From positions 10,401,001-10,465,000 of the forward strand of contig NC_079888.1 of the NCBI RefSeq assembly GCF_029227915.1: a stretch of DNA of 64,000 nt. The letters are read 5' to 3'. Numbering within the stretch: position 1 is the stretch's first letter; each line of letters opens with the position of its first letter. Made by a program: the position numbers and the translations under genes. This DNA is from Hydractinia symbiolongicarpus (taxonomy: Eukaryota > Cnidaria > Hydrozoa > Anthoathecata > Hydractiniidae). This document shows positions 20,501-33,030 of the stretch, in pieces. Below the pieces are notes generated by a model that worked only from the letters and a program-made list of their open reading frames with translations, did no database searches and was not told the origin of the DNA.

Positions 20501-22443
20501 CTACGTAGTTCCACGCGCCTGCTAAGGTTTCCAACGGTCTAGTCCTTCCAATCTCAACTGACTAGGATGTCCCAAGTCGTTCTCCAGTGCGCCATTGTCT
20601 TATAACACCAACAACTACGTTTAAAGTATTTTAAAGGCTGTTATATGACCTTTTACGGAATCATAAAGACGTAACACATAAAGTACGTGGTTCCACAGGT
20701 CTGTGCAAGTTGCCAACGGTCTAGTTCTTCCAATCTTAAAGGACTACGACGTCCCAAGTCTTTTTCTAATGCGCCAATGCCTTATAACACCCATTACTAC
20801 TTGTGCAGGCCTCTAACAACTATAATACGGTCTTTTACGCCCTAGGAAAGGCCTTACACGTATATTACGTGGTTCCACGTGTCTGCACAGGTTTCCAACG
20901 GTCTAGTCTTTCCGCTCTCAATGGACTACGACGTTTAATGTCGTTTTCCAGTGCACCATTGCCATATAACAACCTGAACTTCGTTTACAGACCTTTAAAG
21001 GCTGTTACATGACATTTTACGGTCTACTAAAGGCCTTACACGTAAGTTACGTGGTTCCACGAGCCTGCGCAGGTTTCCAACGGTCTAGTCCTTTCAATCT
21101 CAATGGACTACGACGTGTGAAATCATTTTCCATTGCGTCAATGCTTTATAACACCGTGAACTTCGTTTACAGACCTTTAAAGGCTGTTATATGACCTTTT
21201 ACGGCCTAATAAAAGCCTTACATGTAACTACATGGTTCCTCGCGCCTGCACAGGTTTCCAACTGTCTAGTCCTTCCAATCTCAACGGACTACGTCGTCCC
21301 AAGTCATTTTCCAGCGCGCCATTGTCTTATAACACTGTGAACTACGTTTACATGCCTTTAAAGGCTGTTATATGACATTTTACGGTCTACTAAAGGTCTT
21401 ACATGTAAACTACATGGTTCCTCGCGCCTGCACAAGTTCCCAACGGTCTAGTCCATCCAATCTCAACCGTCTACGACCTCCCAAATCGTTTTCCAGTGCG
21501 CCATTGTCCTATAACATCGTCAACTACAGTTACAAGTTCTTAAAGGCTGTTATCTCACATTTTACGGCCTACTAAAGGCCTTACACGTAAACTACGTAGT
21601 TCCACGCGCCTGCTAATGTTTCCAACGGTCTAGTCCTTCCAATCTCAACGGACTAGGATGTCCCAAGTCGTTCTCCAGTGTGCCATTGTCTTATAACACA
21701 CTTTACTACTTGTGCAGGCGTCTAAACTCTGTAATACGGTCTTTTACGCCCTAGGAAAGACATTACACGTATGTTACGTGGTTCCACGTTCCTGCGCATG
21801 TTTCCAACGGTCTAATCCTTCCGCTCTCAATGGACTACGACGTTCAATGTCTTTTTCCAGTGCACCATTGCCTTATAATATCCTGAACTACGTTTACAGA
21901 CCTTGAAATACTATTATATGTCCTTTTACAGCCTCGTAAAGGCCCTACACATAAACTACGTGGTTCCACGTGCCTGCGCAGGTTTCCAACTGTCTAGTCC
22001 TTCCAATCTCAACGGACTACGACGTGTGAAATCATTTTCCGTTGCGTCAATGCTTTATAACACCGTGAACTTCGTTTACAGACCTTGAAAGGCTGTTAGA
22101 TCTTTTACGGAATCATAAAGGCGTTACACATAAAGTACGTGGTTCCACGCGCCTGCTAAGGTTTCCAACTATCTAGTCCTTCCAATCTCAATGGACTACG
22201 AAGTGTGAAATCATTTTCCGTTGCGTCAATGCTTTATAACACCGTGGACTCCATTAACAGGTCTTTAAAGGCTGTTATATGAACTTTTACGGCCTAATAA
22301 AGGCCTTGCACGTAAATCACGTGGTTCCACGTGCCCGCGCAGGTTCCAACAGAGTAGTCCCTCCACTCTAAATGGTCTGCGTCGTCCTAAGTCGTTTTCC
22401 AGTGCGCCATTGTCTTATAACACCAACAACAACGTTTAAAGAA

Positions 22444-25330
22444 CTTTAAAGGCTGTTATATGACCTTTTACGGAATCATAAAAGCCTTACACATAAACTA
22501 CGTGGTTCTACGTGCCTCCGCAGGTTTCCAACGGTTTAGTCTTTCCACTCTCAATGGACTACAACGTGTGAAATCATTTTCCATTGCGTCAATGCTTTAT
22601 AACACCGTGAACTCCATTACAGGCCTTTAAAGGCTGTGATGTGGCCTTTTTCGCCTAGTAAAGGCCTCACACATCAATCACGTGGTTCCACGCGGCTGCG
22701 AAGGTTCCCAACGGTCTAGTCCTTCCATTCTCATTGGACTACGTCGTCCCAAGTCATTTTCCAGCGCGCCATTGTCTTATAACACTGTGAACTACGTTTA
22801 CAAGCCTTTAAAGGCTATATGAACTTTTACGGTCTAAGAAAGGCCTTAAAATCATGCCGTTTCACGTGCCTGCGCAGGTTCCAACAGAGTATTCGCGCCA
22901 CTCTCATTGGACTACGACCTTTCAAGTCGTTTTCCAGGGCGCCACTGTCTTATAACACTGTGAAAGTCGTTTACAGGCCTTTAAAGGCTGTTATATGACC
23001 TTTTACGGCCTAATAAGAGCCTTACATGTAAACTACATGCACCACGTCCCTCCACAACTACCCAACGCACTAGTCCTTTTAATCTCCACGGACAATTACT
23101 TCCCATATCGTTTTCCAGTGCGCCATTGCCTTATGATATCGTCAACTACGTTTACAAGCCTTTAATGGCTGTTATATGACCTTTTACGGCCTAATAAAGG
23201 CCTTACACATAAATCACGCCGTTCCACGTGCCTCCGCAGGTTTCCAACGGTCTAGTCCTTCCACTCTCAATAGACTGCGTCGTCCCAAGTCGTTTTCCAG
23301 TGCGCCATTGTCCTATAACACCATCAACTACGTTTACAGGCAATTAAAGGCAATAATATAGCCTTTTACAACTAATAAAAGCATTACACATAAATCACGT
23401 GGTTCCACGTGCCTGCGCAGGTTTCCAACAGAGTAGTAGCTCCACTCTCATTAAACTACGACGTTCCAAGTTGTTTTCCAGGGCGCCATTGTCTTATAAC
23501 ACTGTGAACTTCGTGTACAGGCCTTCAAAGGCTGTTATATGACCTTTTACGGCCTAATGAAAGCCTTACATGTAAACTACATGGTTCCTCGCGCCTGCAC
23601 AGGTTTCCAACTGTCTAGTCCTTCCACTCTCAACGGACTACGACGTGTGAAATTATTTTCCATTGCGTCAATTCTTTATAACACCGTGAACTCCATTTAC
23701 AGGCCTTTAAAGGCTGTTATATGAACTTTTACAGCCTAATAAAAGCCTTACATGTAAGCTACATGGTTCCTCGCCCCTGCACAGGTTCCCAACGGTCTAG
23801 CCAATCCAATCTCAACGGACTACAACCTCCCAAATCGTCTTCCAGTGCGCCATTGTCCTATAACATCGTCAACTACAGTTACAAGTTCTTAAAGGCTGTT
23901 ATATGACATTTTACGGCCTACTAAAGGCCTTACACGTAAACTACGTAGTTCCACGCGCCTGCTAAGGTTTCCAACAGTCTAGTCCTTCCAATCTCAACGG
24001 ACTACGACCTCCCAAATGGTTCTCCAGTGTGCCATTGTCTTATAACACCCTTAACTACTTGTGCAGGCGTCTAAAGGCTGTTATATGACCTTTTACGGAA
24101 TCATAAAGGCCTTACACATAAACTACGTGGTTCCACGTGCCTGCGCAGGTTTCCAACGGTCTAGTCTTTCCGCTCTCAATGGACTACGACGTTCAATGTC
24201 TTTTTCCAGTGCACCATTGCCTTATAATACCCTGAACTACGTTTACAGACCTTGAAATACTATTATACGTCCTTTTAGAGCCTCGTAAAGGCCCTACACA
24301 TAAACTACGTGGTTCCACGTGCCTGCGCAGGTTTCCAACTGTCTAGTCCTTCCATTCTCATTGGACTACGTCGTCCCAAGTCATTTTCCAGCGCGCCATT
24401 GTCTTATAACACTGTGAACTACGTTTACAATCCTTTAAAGGCTATATGAACTTTTACGGCCTAAGAAAGGCCTTAAAATCATGCCGTTTCACTTGCCTGC
24501 GCAGGTTTCCAACAGAGTAGTCCCTCCACTCTGAATTTTCTACGTCGTCCTAAGTAGTTTTCCAGGGCGCCATTGTCTTATAACGCTGTGAAAGTCGTTT
24601 ACAGGCCTTTAAAGGCTGTTTTATGACCTTTTACGGCCTAATAAGAGCCTTACATGTAAACTACATGCACCACGTCCCTCCACAACTACCCAACGCTCTA
24701 GTCCTTCTAATCTCCACGGACTATTACTTCCCATATCGTTTTCCAGTGCGCCATTGCCTTATGCCATCGTCAACTACATTTACAAGTTCTTAAATGCTGC
24801 TATATAACATTTTACGGTCTACTAAAGGCCTTACACGTAAGTTACGTGGTTCCACGAGCCTGCCCAGGTTTCCAAGGGAGTAGTAGCTCCACTCTCAATA
24901 GACTGCGTCGTCCCAAGTCGTTTTTCAGTGCGCCATTGTCCTATAACACCTTCAACTACGTTTACAGGCAACTTAAGGCAATGATATAGCCTTTTACGCC
25001 TAACAAAAGTCTTACACATAAATCACGTGGTTCCACGTGCCTGCGCAGATTTCCAACAGAGTAGTAGCTCCACTCTCATTGACTTAACGTCTTAAGTCGT
25101 TTTCCAGGGCGCCATTGTCTTATAAATTCGTCAACTACAGTTACAAGTTCTTAAAGGCTGTTATATGACCTTTTACGGCCTAATAAAGGCCTTACACATA
25201 AACCATGCCGTTTCACGTGCCTCCGCAGGTTTCTAAATGTCTAGTCCATCCAATTTCAATGGACTACGACGTGTGAAATCATTTTCCATTCCGTCAATGC
25301 TTTATAACACCGTGAACTTCGTGTACAGGC
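22444..25330 (+). repeat. 2,887-bp higher-order repeat, copy 1
   Basis: About 16 monomers. The same order of monomer variants recurs at offset +2,887 (25,331-28,217) and again at +5,774 (28,218-29,635, partial). For example, the phrase ACCACGTCCCTCCACAACTA before CGCACTAGTCC starts at 23,041, 25,928 and 28,815. Copy 1 and copy 3 share a variant near 23,130/28,900 (TTATGATATCGTC) that copy 2 lacks, indicating mosaic exchange. Confidence 0.9.
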
Positions 25331-28217
25331 CTTTAAAGGCTGTTATATGACCTTTTACGGAATCATAAAGGCCTTACACATAAACTAAGTGGTTCTACGT
25401 GCCTCCGCAGGTTTCCAACGGTTTAGTCTTTCCACTCTCAATGGAATACAACGTGTGAAATCATTTTCCATTGCGTCAATGCTTTATAACACCGTGAACT
25501 CCATTACAGGCCTTTAAAGGCTGTGATGTGGCCTTTTTCGCATAGTAAAGGCCTCACACATCAATCACGTGGTTCCACGCAGCTGCGAAGGTTCCCAACG
25601 GTCTAGTCCTTCCATTCTCATTGGACTACGTCGTCCCAAGTCATTTTCCAGCGCGCCATTGTCTTATAACACTGTGAACTACGTTTACAAGCCTTTAAAG
25701 GCTATATGAACTTTTACGGTCTAAGAAAGGCCTTAAAATCATGCCGTTTCACGTGCCTGCGCAGGTTCCAACAGAGTATTCGCGCCACTCTCATTGGACT
25801 ACGACCTTTCAAGTCGTTTTCCAGGGCGCCACTGTCTTATAACACTGTGAAAGTCGTTTACAGGCCTTTAAAGGCTGTTATATGACCTTTTACGGCCTAA
25901 TAAGAGCCTTACATGTAAACTACATGCACCACGTCCCTCCACAACTACCCAACGCACTAGTCCTTTTAATCTCCACGGACAATTACTTCCCATATCGTTT
26001 TCCAGTGCGCCATTGCCTTATGCCATCGTCAACTACATTTACAAGTTCTTAAATGCTGCTATATAACATTTTACGGTCTACTAAAGGCCTTACACGTAAG
26101 TTACGTGGTTCCACGAGCCTGCCCAGGTTTCCAACGGAGTAGTAGCTCCACTCTCAATAGACTGCGTCGTCCCAAGTCGTTTTTCAGTGCGCCATTGTCC
26201 TATAACACCTTCAACTACGTTTACAGGCAATTAAAGGCAATAATATAGCCTTTTACAACTAATAAAAGCATTACACATAAATCACGTGGTTCCACGTGCC
26301 TGCGCAGGTTTCCAACAGAGTAGTAGCTCCACTCTCATTAAACTACGACGTTCCAAGTCGTTTTCCAGGGCGCCATTGTCTTATAACACTGTGAACTTCG
26401 TGTACAGGCCTTCAAAGGCTCTTATATGACCTTTTACGGTCTAATGAAAGCCTTACATGTAAACTACATGGTTCCTCGCGCCTGCACAGGTTTCCAACTG
26501 TCTAGTCCTTCCACTCTCAACGGACTACGACGTGTGAAATTATTTTCCATTGCGTCAATTCTTTATAACACCGTGAACTCCATTTACAGGCCTTTAAAGG
26601 CTGTTATATGAACTTTTACAGCCTAATAAAAGCCTTACATGTAAGCTACATGGTTCCTCGCCCCTGCACAGGTTCCCAACGGTCTAGCCAATCCAATCTC
26701 AACGGACTACAACCTCCCAAATCGTCTTCCAGTGCGCCATTGTCCTATAACATCGTCAACTACAGTTACAAGTTCTTAAAGGCTGTTATATGACATTTTA
26801 CGGCCTACTAAAGGCCTTACACGTAAACTACGTAGTTCCACGCGCCTGCTAAGGTTTCCAACAGTCTAGTCCTTCCAATCTCAACGGACTACGACCTCCC
26901 AAATCGTTCTCCAGTGTGCCATTGTCTTATAACACCCTTAACTACTTGTGCAGGCGTCTAAAGGCTGTTATATGACCTTTTACGGAATCATAAAGGCCTT
27001 ACACATAAATTACGTGGTTCCACGTGCCTGCGCAGGTTTCCAACGGTCTAGTCTTTCCGCTCTCAATGGACTACGACGTTCAATGTCTTTTTCCAGTGCA
27101 CCATTGCCTTATAATACCCTGAACTACGTTTACAGACCTTGAAATACTATTATACGTCCTTTTAGAGCCTCGTAAAGGCCCTACACATAAACTACGTGGT
27201 TCCACGTGCCTGCGCAGGTTTCCAACTGTCTAGTCCTTCCATTCTCATTGGACTACGTCGTCCCAAGTCATTTTCCAGCGCGCCATTGTCTTATAACACT
27301 GTGAACTACGTTTACAATCCTTTAAAGGCTATATGAACTTTTACGGCCTAAGAAAGGCCTTAAAATCATGCCGTTTCACTTGCCTGCGCAGGTTTCCAAC
27401 AGAGTAGTCCCTCCACTCTGAATTTTCTACGTCGTCCTAAGTAGTTTTCCAGGGCGCCATTGTCTTATAACGCTGTGAAAGTCGTTTACAGGCCTTTAAA
27501 GGCTGTTTTATGACCTTTTACGGCCTAATAAGAGCCTTACATGTAAACTACATGCACCACGTCCCTCCACAACTACCCAACGCTCTAGTCCTTCTAATCT
27601 CCACGGACTATTACTTCCCATATCGTTTTCCAGTGCGCCATTGCCTTATGCCATCGTCAACTACATTTACAAGTTCTTAAATGCTGCTATATAACATTTT
27701 ACGGTCTACTAAAGGCCTTACACGTAAGTTACGTGGTTCCACGAGCCTGCCCAGGTTTCCAACGGAGTAGTAGCTCCACTCTCAATAGACTGCGTCGTCC
27801 CAAGTCGTTTTTCAGTGCGCCATTGTCCTATAACACCTTCAACTACGTTTACAGGCAACTTAAGGCAATGATATAGCCTTTTACGCCTAACAAAAGTCTT
27901 ACACATAAATCACGTGGTTCCACGTGCCTGCGCAGATTTCCAACAGAGTAGTAGCTCCACTCTCATTGACTTAACGTCTTAAGTCGTTTTCCAGGGCGCC
28001 ATTGTCTTATAAATTCGTCAACTACAGTTACAAGTTCTTAAAGGCTGTTATATGACCTTTTACGGCCTAATAAAGGCCTTACACATAAACCATGCCGTTT
28101 CACGTGCCTCCGCAGGTTTCTAAATGTCTAGTCCATCCAATTTCAATGGACTACGACGTGTGAAATCATTTTCCATTCCGTCAATGCTTTATAACACCGT
28201 GAACTTCGTGTACAGGC
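25331..28217 (+). repeat. 2,887-bp higher-order repeat, copy 2
   Basis: Nearly identical to copy 1 over its whole length. Monomer-encoded frames at 26,426, 26,608, 26,948 and 27,718 match those at 23,539, 23,721, 24,061 and 24,831, each offset by 2,887. Near 26,015 it carries the TTATGCCATCGTC variant that copy 1 has only at 24,752. Confidence 0.9.
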
Positions 28218-29635
28218 CTTTAAAGGCTGTTATATGACCTTTTACGGAATCATAAAGGCCTTACACATAAACTACGTGGTTCTACGTGCCTCCGCAGGTT
28301 TCCAACGGTTTAGTCTTTCCACTCTCAATGGACTACAACGTGTGAAATCATTTTCCATTGCGTCAATGCTTTATAACACCGTGAACTCCATTACAGGCCT
28401 TTAAAGGCTGTGATGTGGCCTTTTTCGCCTAGTAAAGGCCTCACACATCAATCACGTGGTTCCACGCGGCTGCGAAGGTTCCCAACGGTCTAGTCCTTCC
28501 ATTCCCATTGGACTACGTCGTCCCAAGTCATTTTCCAGCGCGCCATTGTCTTATAACACTGTGAACTACGTTTACAAGCCTTTAAAGGCTATATGAACTT
28601 TTACGGTCTAAGAAAGGCCTTAAAATCATGCCGTTTTACGTGCCTGCGCAGGTTCCAACTGAGTATTCGCGCCACTCTCATTGGACTACGACCTTTCAAG
28701 TCGTTTTCCAGGGCGCCACTGTCTTATAACACTGTGAAAGTCGTTTACAGGCCTTTAAAGGCTGTTATATGACCTTTTACGGCCTAATAAGAGCCTTACA
28801 TGTAAACTACATGCACCACGTCCCTCCACAACTACCCAACGCACTAGTCCTTTTAATCTCCACGGACAATTACTTCCCATATCGTTTTCCAGTGCGCCAT
28901 TGCCTTATGATATCGTCAACTACGTTTACAAGCCTTTAATGGCTGTTATATGACCTTTTACGGCCTAATAAAGGCCTTACACATAAATCACGCCGTTCCA
29001 CGTGCCTGCGCAGGTTTCCAACGGTCTAGTCCTTCCACTCTCAATAGACTGCGTCGTCCCAAGTCGTTTTCCAGTGCGCCATTGTCCTATAACACCGTCA
29101 ACTACGTTTACAGGCAATTAAAGGCAATAATATAGCCTTTTACAACTAATAAAAGCATTACACATAAATCACGTGGTTCCACGTGCCTGCGCAGGTTTCC
29201 AACAGAGTAGTAGCTCCACTCTCATTAAACTACGACGTTCCAAGTCGTTTTCCAGGGCGCCATTGTCTTATAACACTGTGAACTTCGTGTACAGGCCTTC
29301 AAAGGCTGTTATATGACCTTTTACGGCCTAATGAAAGCCTTACATGTAAACTACATGGTTCCTCGCGCCTGCACAGGTTTCCAACTGTCTAGTCCTTCCA
29401 CTCTCAACGGACTACGACCTCCCAAATCGTCTTCCAGTGCGCTATTGTCCTATAACATCGTCAACTACAGTTACAAGTTCTTAAAGGCTGTTATATGACA
29501 TTTTACGGCCTACTAAAGGCCTTACACGTAAACTACGTAGTTCCACGCGCCTGCTAAGGTTTCCAACGGTCTAGTCCTTCCAATCTCAACGTACTACGAC
29601 CTCCCAAATCGTTCTCCAGTGCGCCATTGTCTTAT
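28218..29635 (+). repeat. 2,887-bp higher-order repeat, partial copy 3
   Basis: Follows copy 2 in register. Near 29,416 one monomer (about 182 bp, equivalent to about 26,529-26,710) is missing, giving a direct join between two variants. Homology ends near 29,635, where CTTATAACACC is followed by AACAAC instead of CTTAAC. Confidence 0.85.
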
Positions 29636-30220
29636 AACACCAACAACTACGTTTAAAGAACTTTAAAGGCTGTTTATGACCTTTTACGGAATCATAAAGA
29701 CGTTACACATAAATTACGTGGTTCCACGGTCTGTGCAATTTGCCAACGGTCTAGTTCTTCCATTCTCAACGGACTAGTATGTCTCAAGTCGTTCTCCAGT
29801 GCGCCATTGTCTTATAACACCAACAACTGCGTTTAAAGAACTTTAAAGGCCGTTATATGACCTTTTACGGAATCAAAAAGGCGTTACACATAAAGTACGT
29901 GGTTCCACGGGTCTGTGCAAGTTGCCAACGGTCTAGTTCTTCCAATCTCAAAGGACTACGACGTCCCAAGTCTTTTTCTAATGCGCCAATGCCTTATAAC
30001 ACCCTTTACTACTTGTGCAGGCGTCTAAAGGCTGTAATACGGTCTTTTACGCCCTAGGAAAGGCCTTACACATAAACTACGTGCTCCCACGTGCCTGCGC
30101 AGGTTTCCAGCTGTCTAGTCTTTCCAATCTCAACGGACTACGACGTGTGAAATCATTTTCCATTGCGTCAATGCTTCATAACACCGAGAACTCCATTTAC
30201 AGACCTTTAAAGGCTGTTAT

Positions 30221-31140
30221 ATGAACTTTTACATCTTAATAAAGGCCTTACACGTAAATTACGTGGTTCTACAAGCCTGTGCAGATTTCCAACGGTCTAG
30301 TCCTTCCACTCTTAATAGACTGCGTCGTCCCAAGTCGTTCTCCAGTGCGCCATTGTCCTATAACACCGTCAACTACGTTTACAGGCAATTAAAGGCAATG
30401 ATATAGCCTTTTACGCCTAATAAAAGCCTTACACAAAAATCACGTGGTTCCTCACGCCTGCACATGTTTCCAACTGTCTAGTCCATCCAATCTCAACGGA
30501 CTACGACCTCCCAAATCTTTTTCCAGTGCGCCATTGTCCTATAACATCGTCAACTACAGTTACAAGTTCTTAAAGGCTGCTATATGACCTTTTACGGAAT
30601 CATAAAGGCGTTACACATAAAGTACGTGGTTCCACGGGTCTGTGCAAGTTGCCAACGGTCTAGTTCTTCCAATCTCAAACGACTACGACGTGTGAAATCA
30701 TTTTCCATTGCGTCAATGCTTTGTAACACCGTGAACTCCATTAACAAGCCTTTAAAGGCTGTGATGTGGCCTTTTACGCCTAATAAAGGCCTCACACATA
30801 AATCACGTGGTTCCACGCGGCTGCGAAAGTTTCCAACGGTCTAGTCCTTCCACTCTCAATAGACTGCATCGTCCCAAGTCGTTTTCAAGTGCGCCATTGT
30901 CCTATAACACCGTCAACTTTGTTACAGGCAGTTAAAGGCAATGATATAGCCTTTTACGCCTACTAAAAGCCTTACACTTAAATCACGTGGGTCCACGTGC
31001 CTGCGCAGGTTTCCAACAGAGTAGTAGCTCCACTCTTATTGGACTACGACGTTCCAAGTCATTTTCCAGGGCGCCATTGTCTTATAACACTGTGAACTTC
31101 GTTTACAGGTCTTTAAAGGCTGTTGTATGACCTTTTACGG
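30221..31140 (+). repeat. Higher-order block Q, copy 1
   Basis: About five monomers that recur at 33,124-34,045 with offset 2,903-2,905. The variants TACAAGCCTGTGCAGATTTCC and CACGGGTCTGTGCAAGTTGCC appear in the same order. The first part also matches 31,855-32,040 at offset 1,634, showing overlapping duplications of different length. Confidence 0.75.
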
Positions 31141-32059
31141 TCTAATAAAAGCCTTACATGTAAACTACATGGTTTCACGAGCCTGCGCAGGTTTCTAACG
31201 GTCTAGTCCTTCCACTCTCAATAGACTGCATCGTCCCAAGTCTTTTTCCGGTGCGCCATTGTCCTATAACATCGTCAACTACAGTTACAAGTTCTTAAAG
31301 GCTGTTATATGACATTTTACGGCCTACTAAAGGCCTTACACGTAAACTACGTAGTTCCACGCGCCTGCTAAGGTTTCCAACGGTCTAGTCCTTCCAATCT
31401 CAACGGACTACGACCTCCCAAATCGTTCTCTAGTGCGCAATTGTCTTATAACACCAACAACTACGTTTAAAAGAACTTTAAAAGCTGTTATATGAACTTT
31501 TACGGAACATAAAGGCGTTACACATAAAGTACGTTGTTCCACGGGTCTGTGCAAGTTGCCAACGGTCTACTTCCTCCAATCTGAAAGGACTACGACGTCC
31601 CAAGTCTTTCTCTAATGCGCCAATGCCTTATAAAATCCTTTACTACTTGTGCAGGCGTCTAAAGGCTGTAATACGGTCTTTTACGCCCTAGGAAAGGCCT
31701 TACACATAAACTACGTGCTCCCACGTGCCTGCGCAGGTTTCCAGCTGTCTAGTCTTTCCAATCTCAACGGACTACGACGTGTGAAATCATTTTCCATTGC
31801 GTCAATGCTTCATAACACCGTGAACTCCATTTACAGACCTTTAAAGGCTGTTATATGAACTTTTACATCTTAATAAAGGCCTTACACGTAAATTACGTGG
31901 TTCTACAAGTCTGTGCAGATTTCCAACGGTCTAGTCCTTCCACTCTTAATAGACTGCGTCGTCCCAAGTCGTTCTCCAGTGCGCCATTGTCCTATAACAC
32001 CGTCAACTACGTTTACAGGCAATTAAAGGCAATGATATAGCCTTTTACGCCTAATAAAA

Positions 32060-33030
32060 GCCTTACACTTAAATCACGTGGGTCCACGTGTCTGCGCAGG
32101 TTTCCAACAGAGTAGTAGCTCCACTCTTATTGGACTACGAAGTTCCAAGTCATTTTCCAGGGCGCCATTGTCTTATAACACTGTGAACTTTGTTTACAGG
32201 TCTTTAAAGGCTGTTGTATGACCTTTTACGGTCTAATAAAAGCCTTACATGTAAACTACATGGTTTCACGAGCCTGCGCAGGTTTCTAACGGTCTAGTCC
32301 TTCCACTCTCAATAGACTGCATCGTCCCAAGTCTTTTTCCAGTGCGCCATTGTCCTATAACACCGTCAACTACGTTTACAGGCAATTAAAGGCAATGATA
32401 TAGCCTTTTACGCCTAATAAAAGCCTTACACGTAAATTACGTGGTTTCACGAGACTGCGCAGGTTTCTAACGGTCTAGTCCTTCCACTCTCAATAGACTG
32501 CTTCGTCCCAAGTCGTTTTCCAGTGCGCCATTGTCCTATAACACCGCCAACTACGTTTATAGGCAATTAAAGGCAATGATATAGCCTTTTACGATTAATA
32601 AAAGCCTTACATGTAAACTACATGGTTCCTCGCGCCTGCACAGGTTCCCAACTGTCTAGTCCATCCAATCTCAACGGACTACGACCTCCCAAATCTTTTT
32701 CCAGTGCGCCATTGTCCTATAACATCGTCAACTACAGTTACAAGTTCTTAAAGGCTGCTATATGACATTCTACGGCCTACTAAAGGCCTTACACGTAAAC
32801 TACGTGGTTCTACGTGCCTCCGCAGGTTTCCAACGGTCTAGTCTATCCACTCTCAATGGAATACGACGTGTGAAATCATTTTCCATTGCGTCAATGATTT
32901 ATAACACCGTGAACTCCATTTACAGGCCTTTAAAGGCTGTGATGTGGCCTTTTACGCCTAATAAAGGCCTTACACGTAAATCACTTGGTTCCACGTGCCT
33001 GCACAAGTTCCAACAGAGTAGTCCCTCCAC
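32060..33030 (+). repeat. Higher-order block R, copy 1 (offset 1,814 bp)
   Basis: About 970 bp repeated at 33,874-34,844, near-identical across several monomer boundaries (landmarks CACGTGGGTCCACGTGTCTG and the start of ATGACATTCTACGGCCTAC at 32,762 and 34,576). The offset equals ten monomers of 181.4 bp. Confidence 0.8.
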
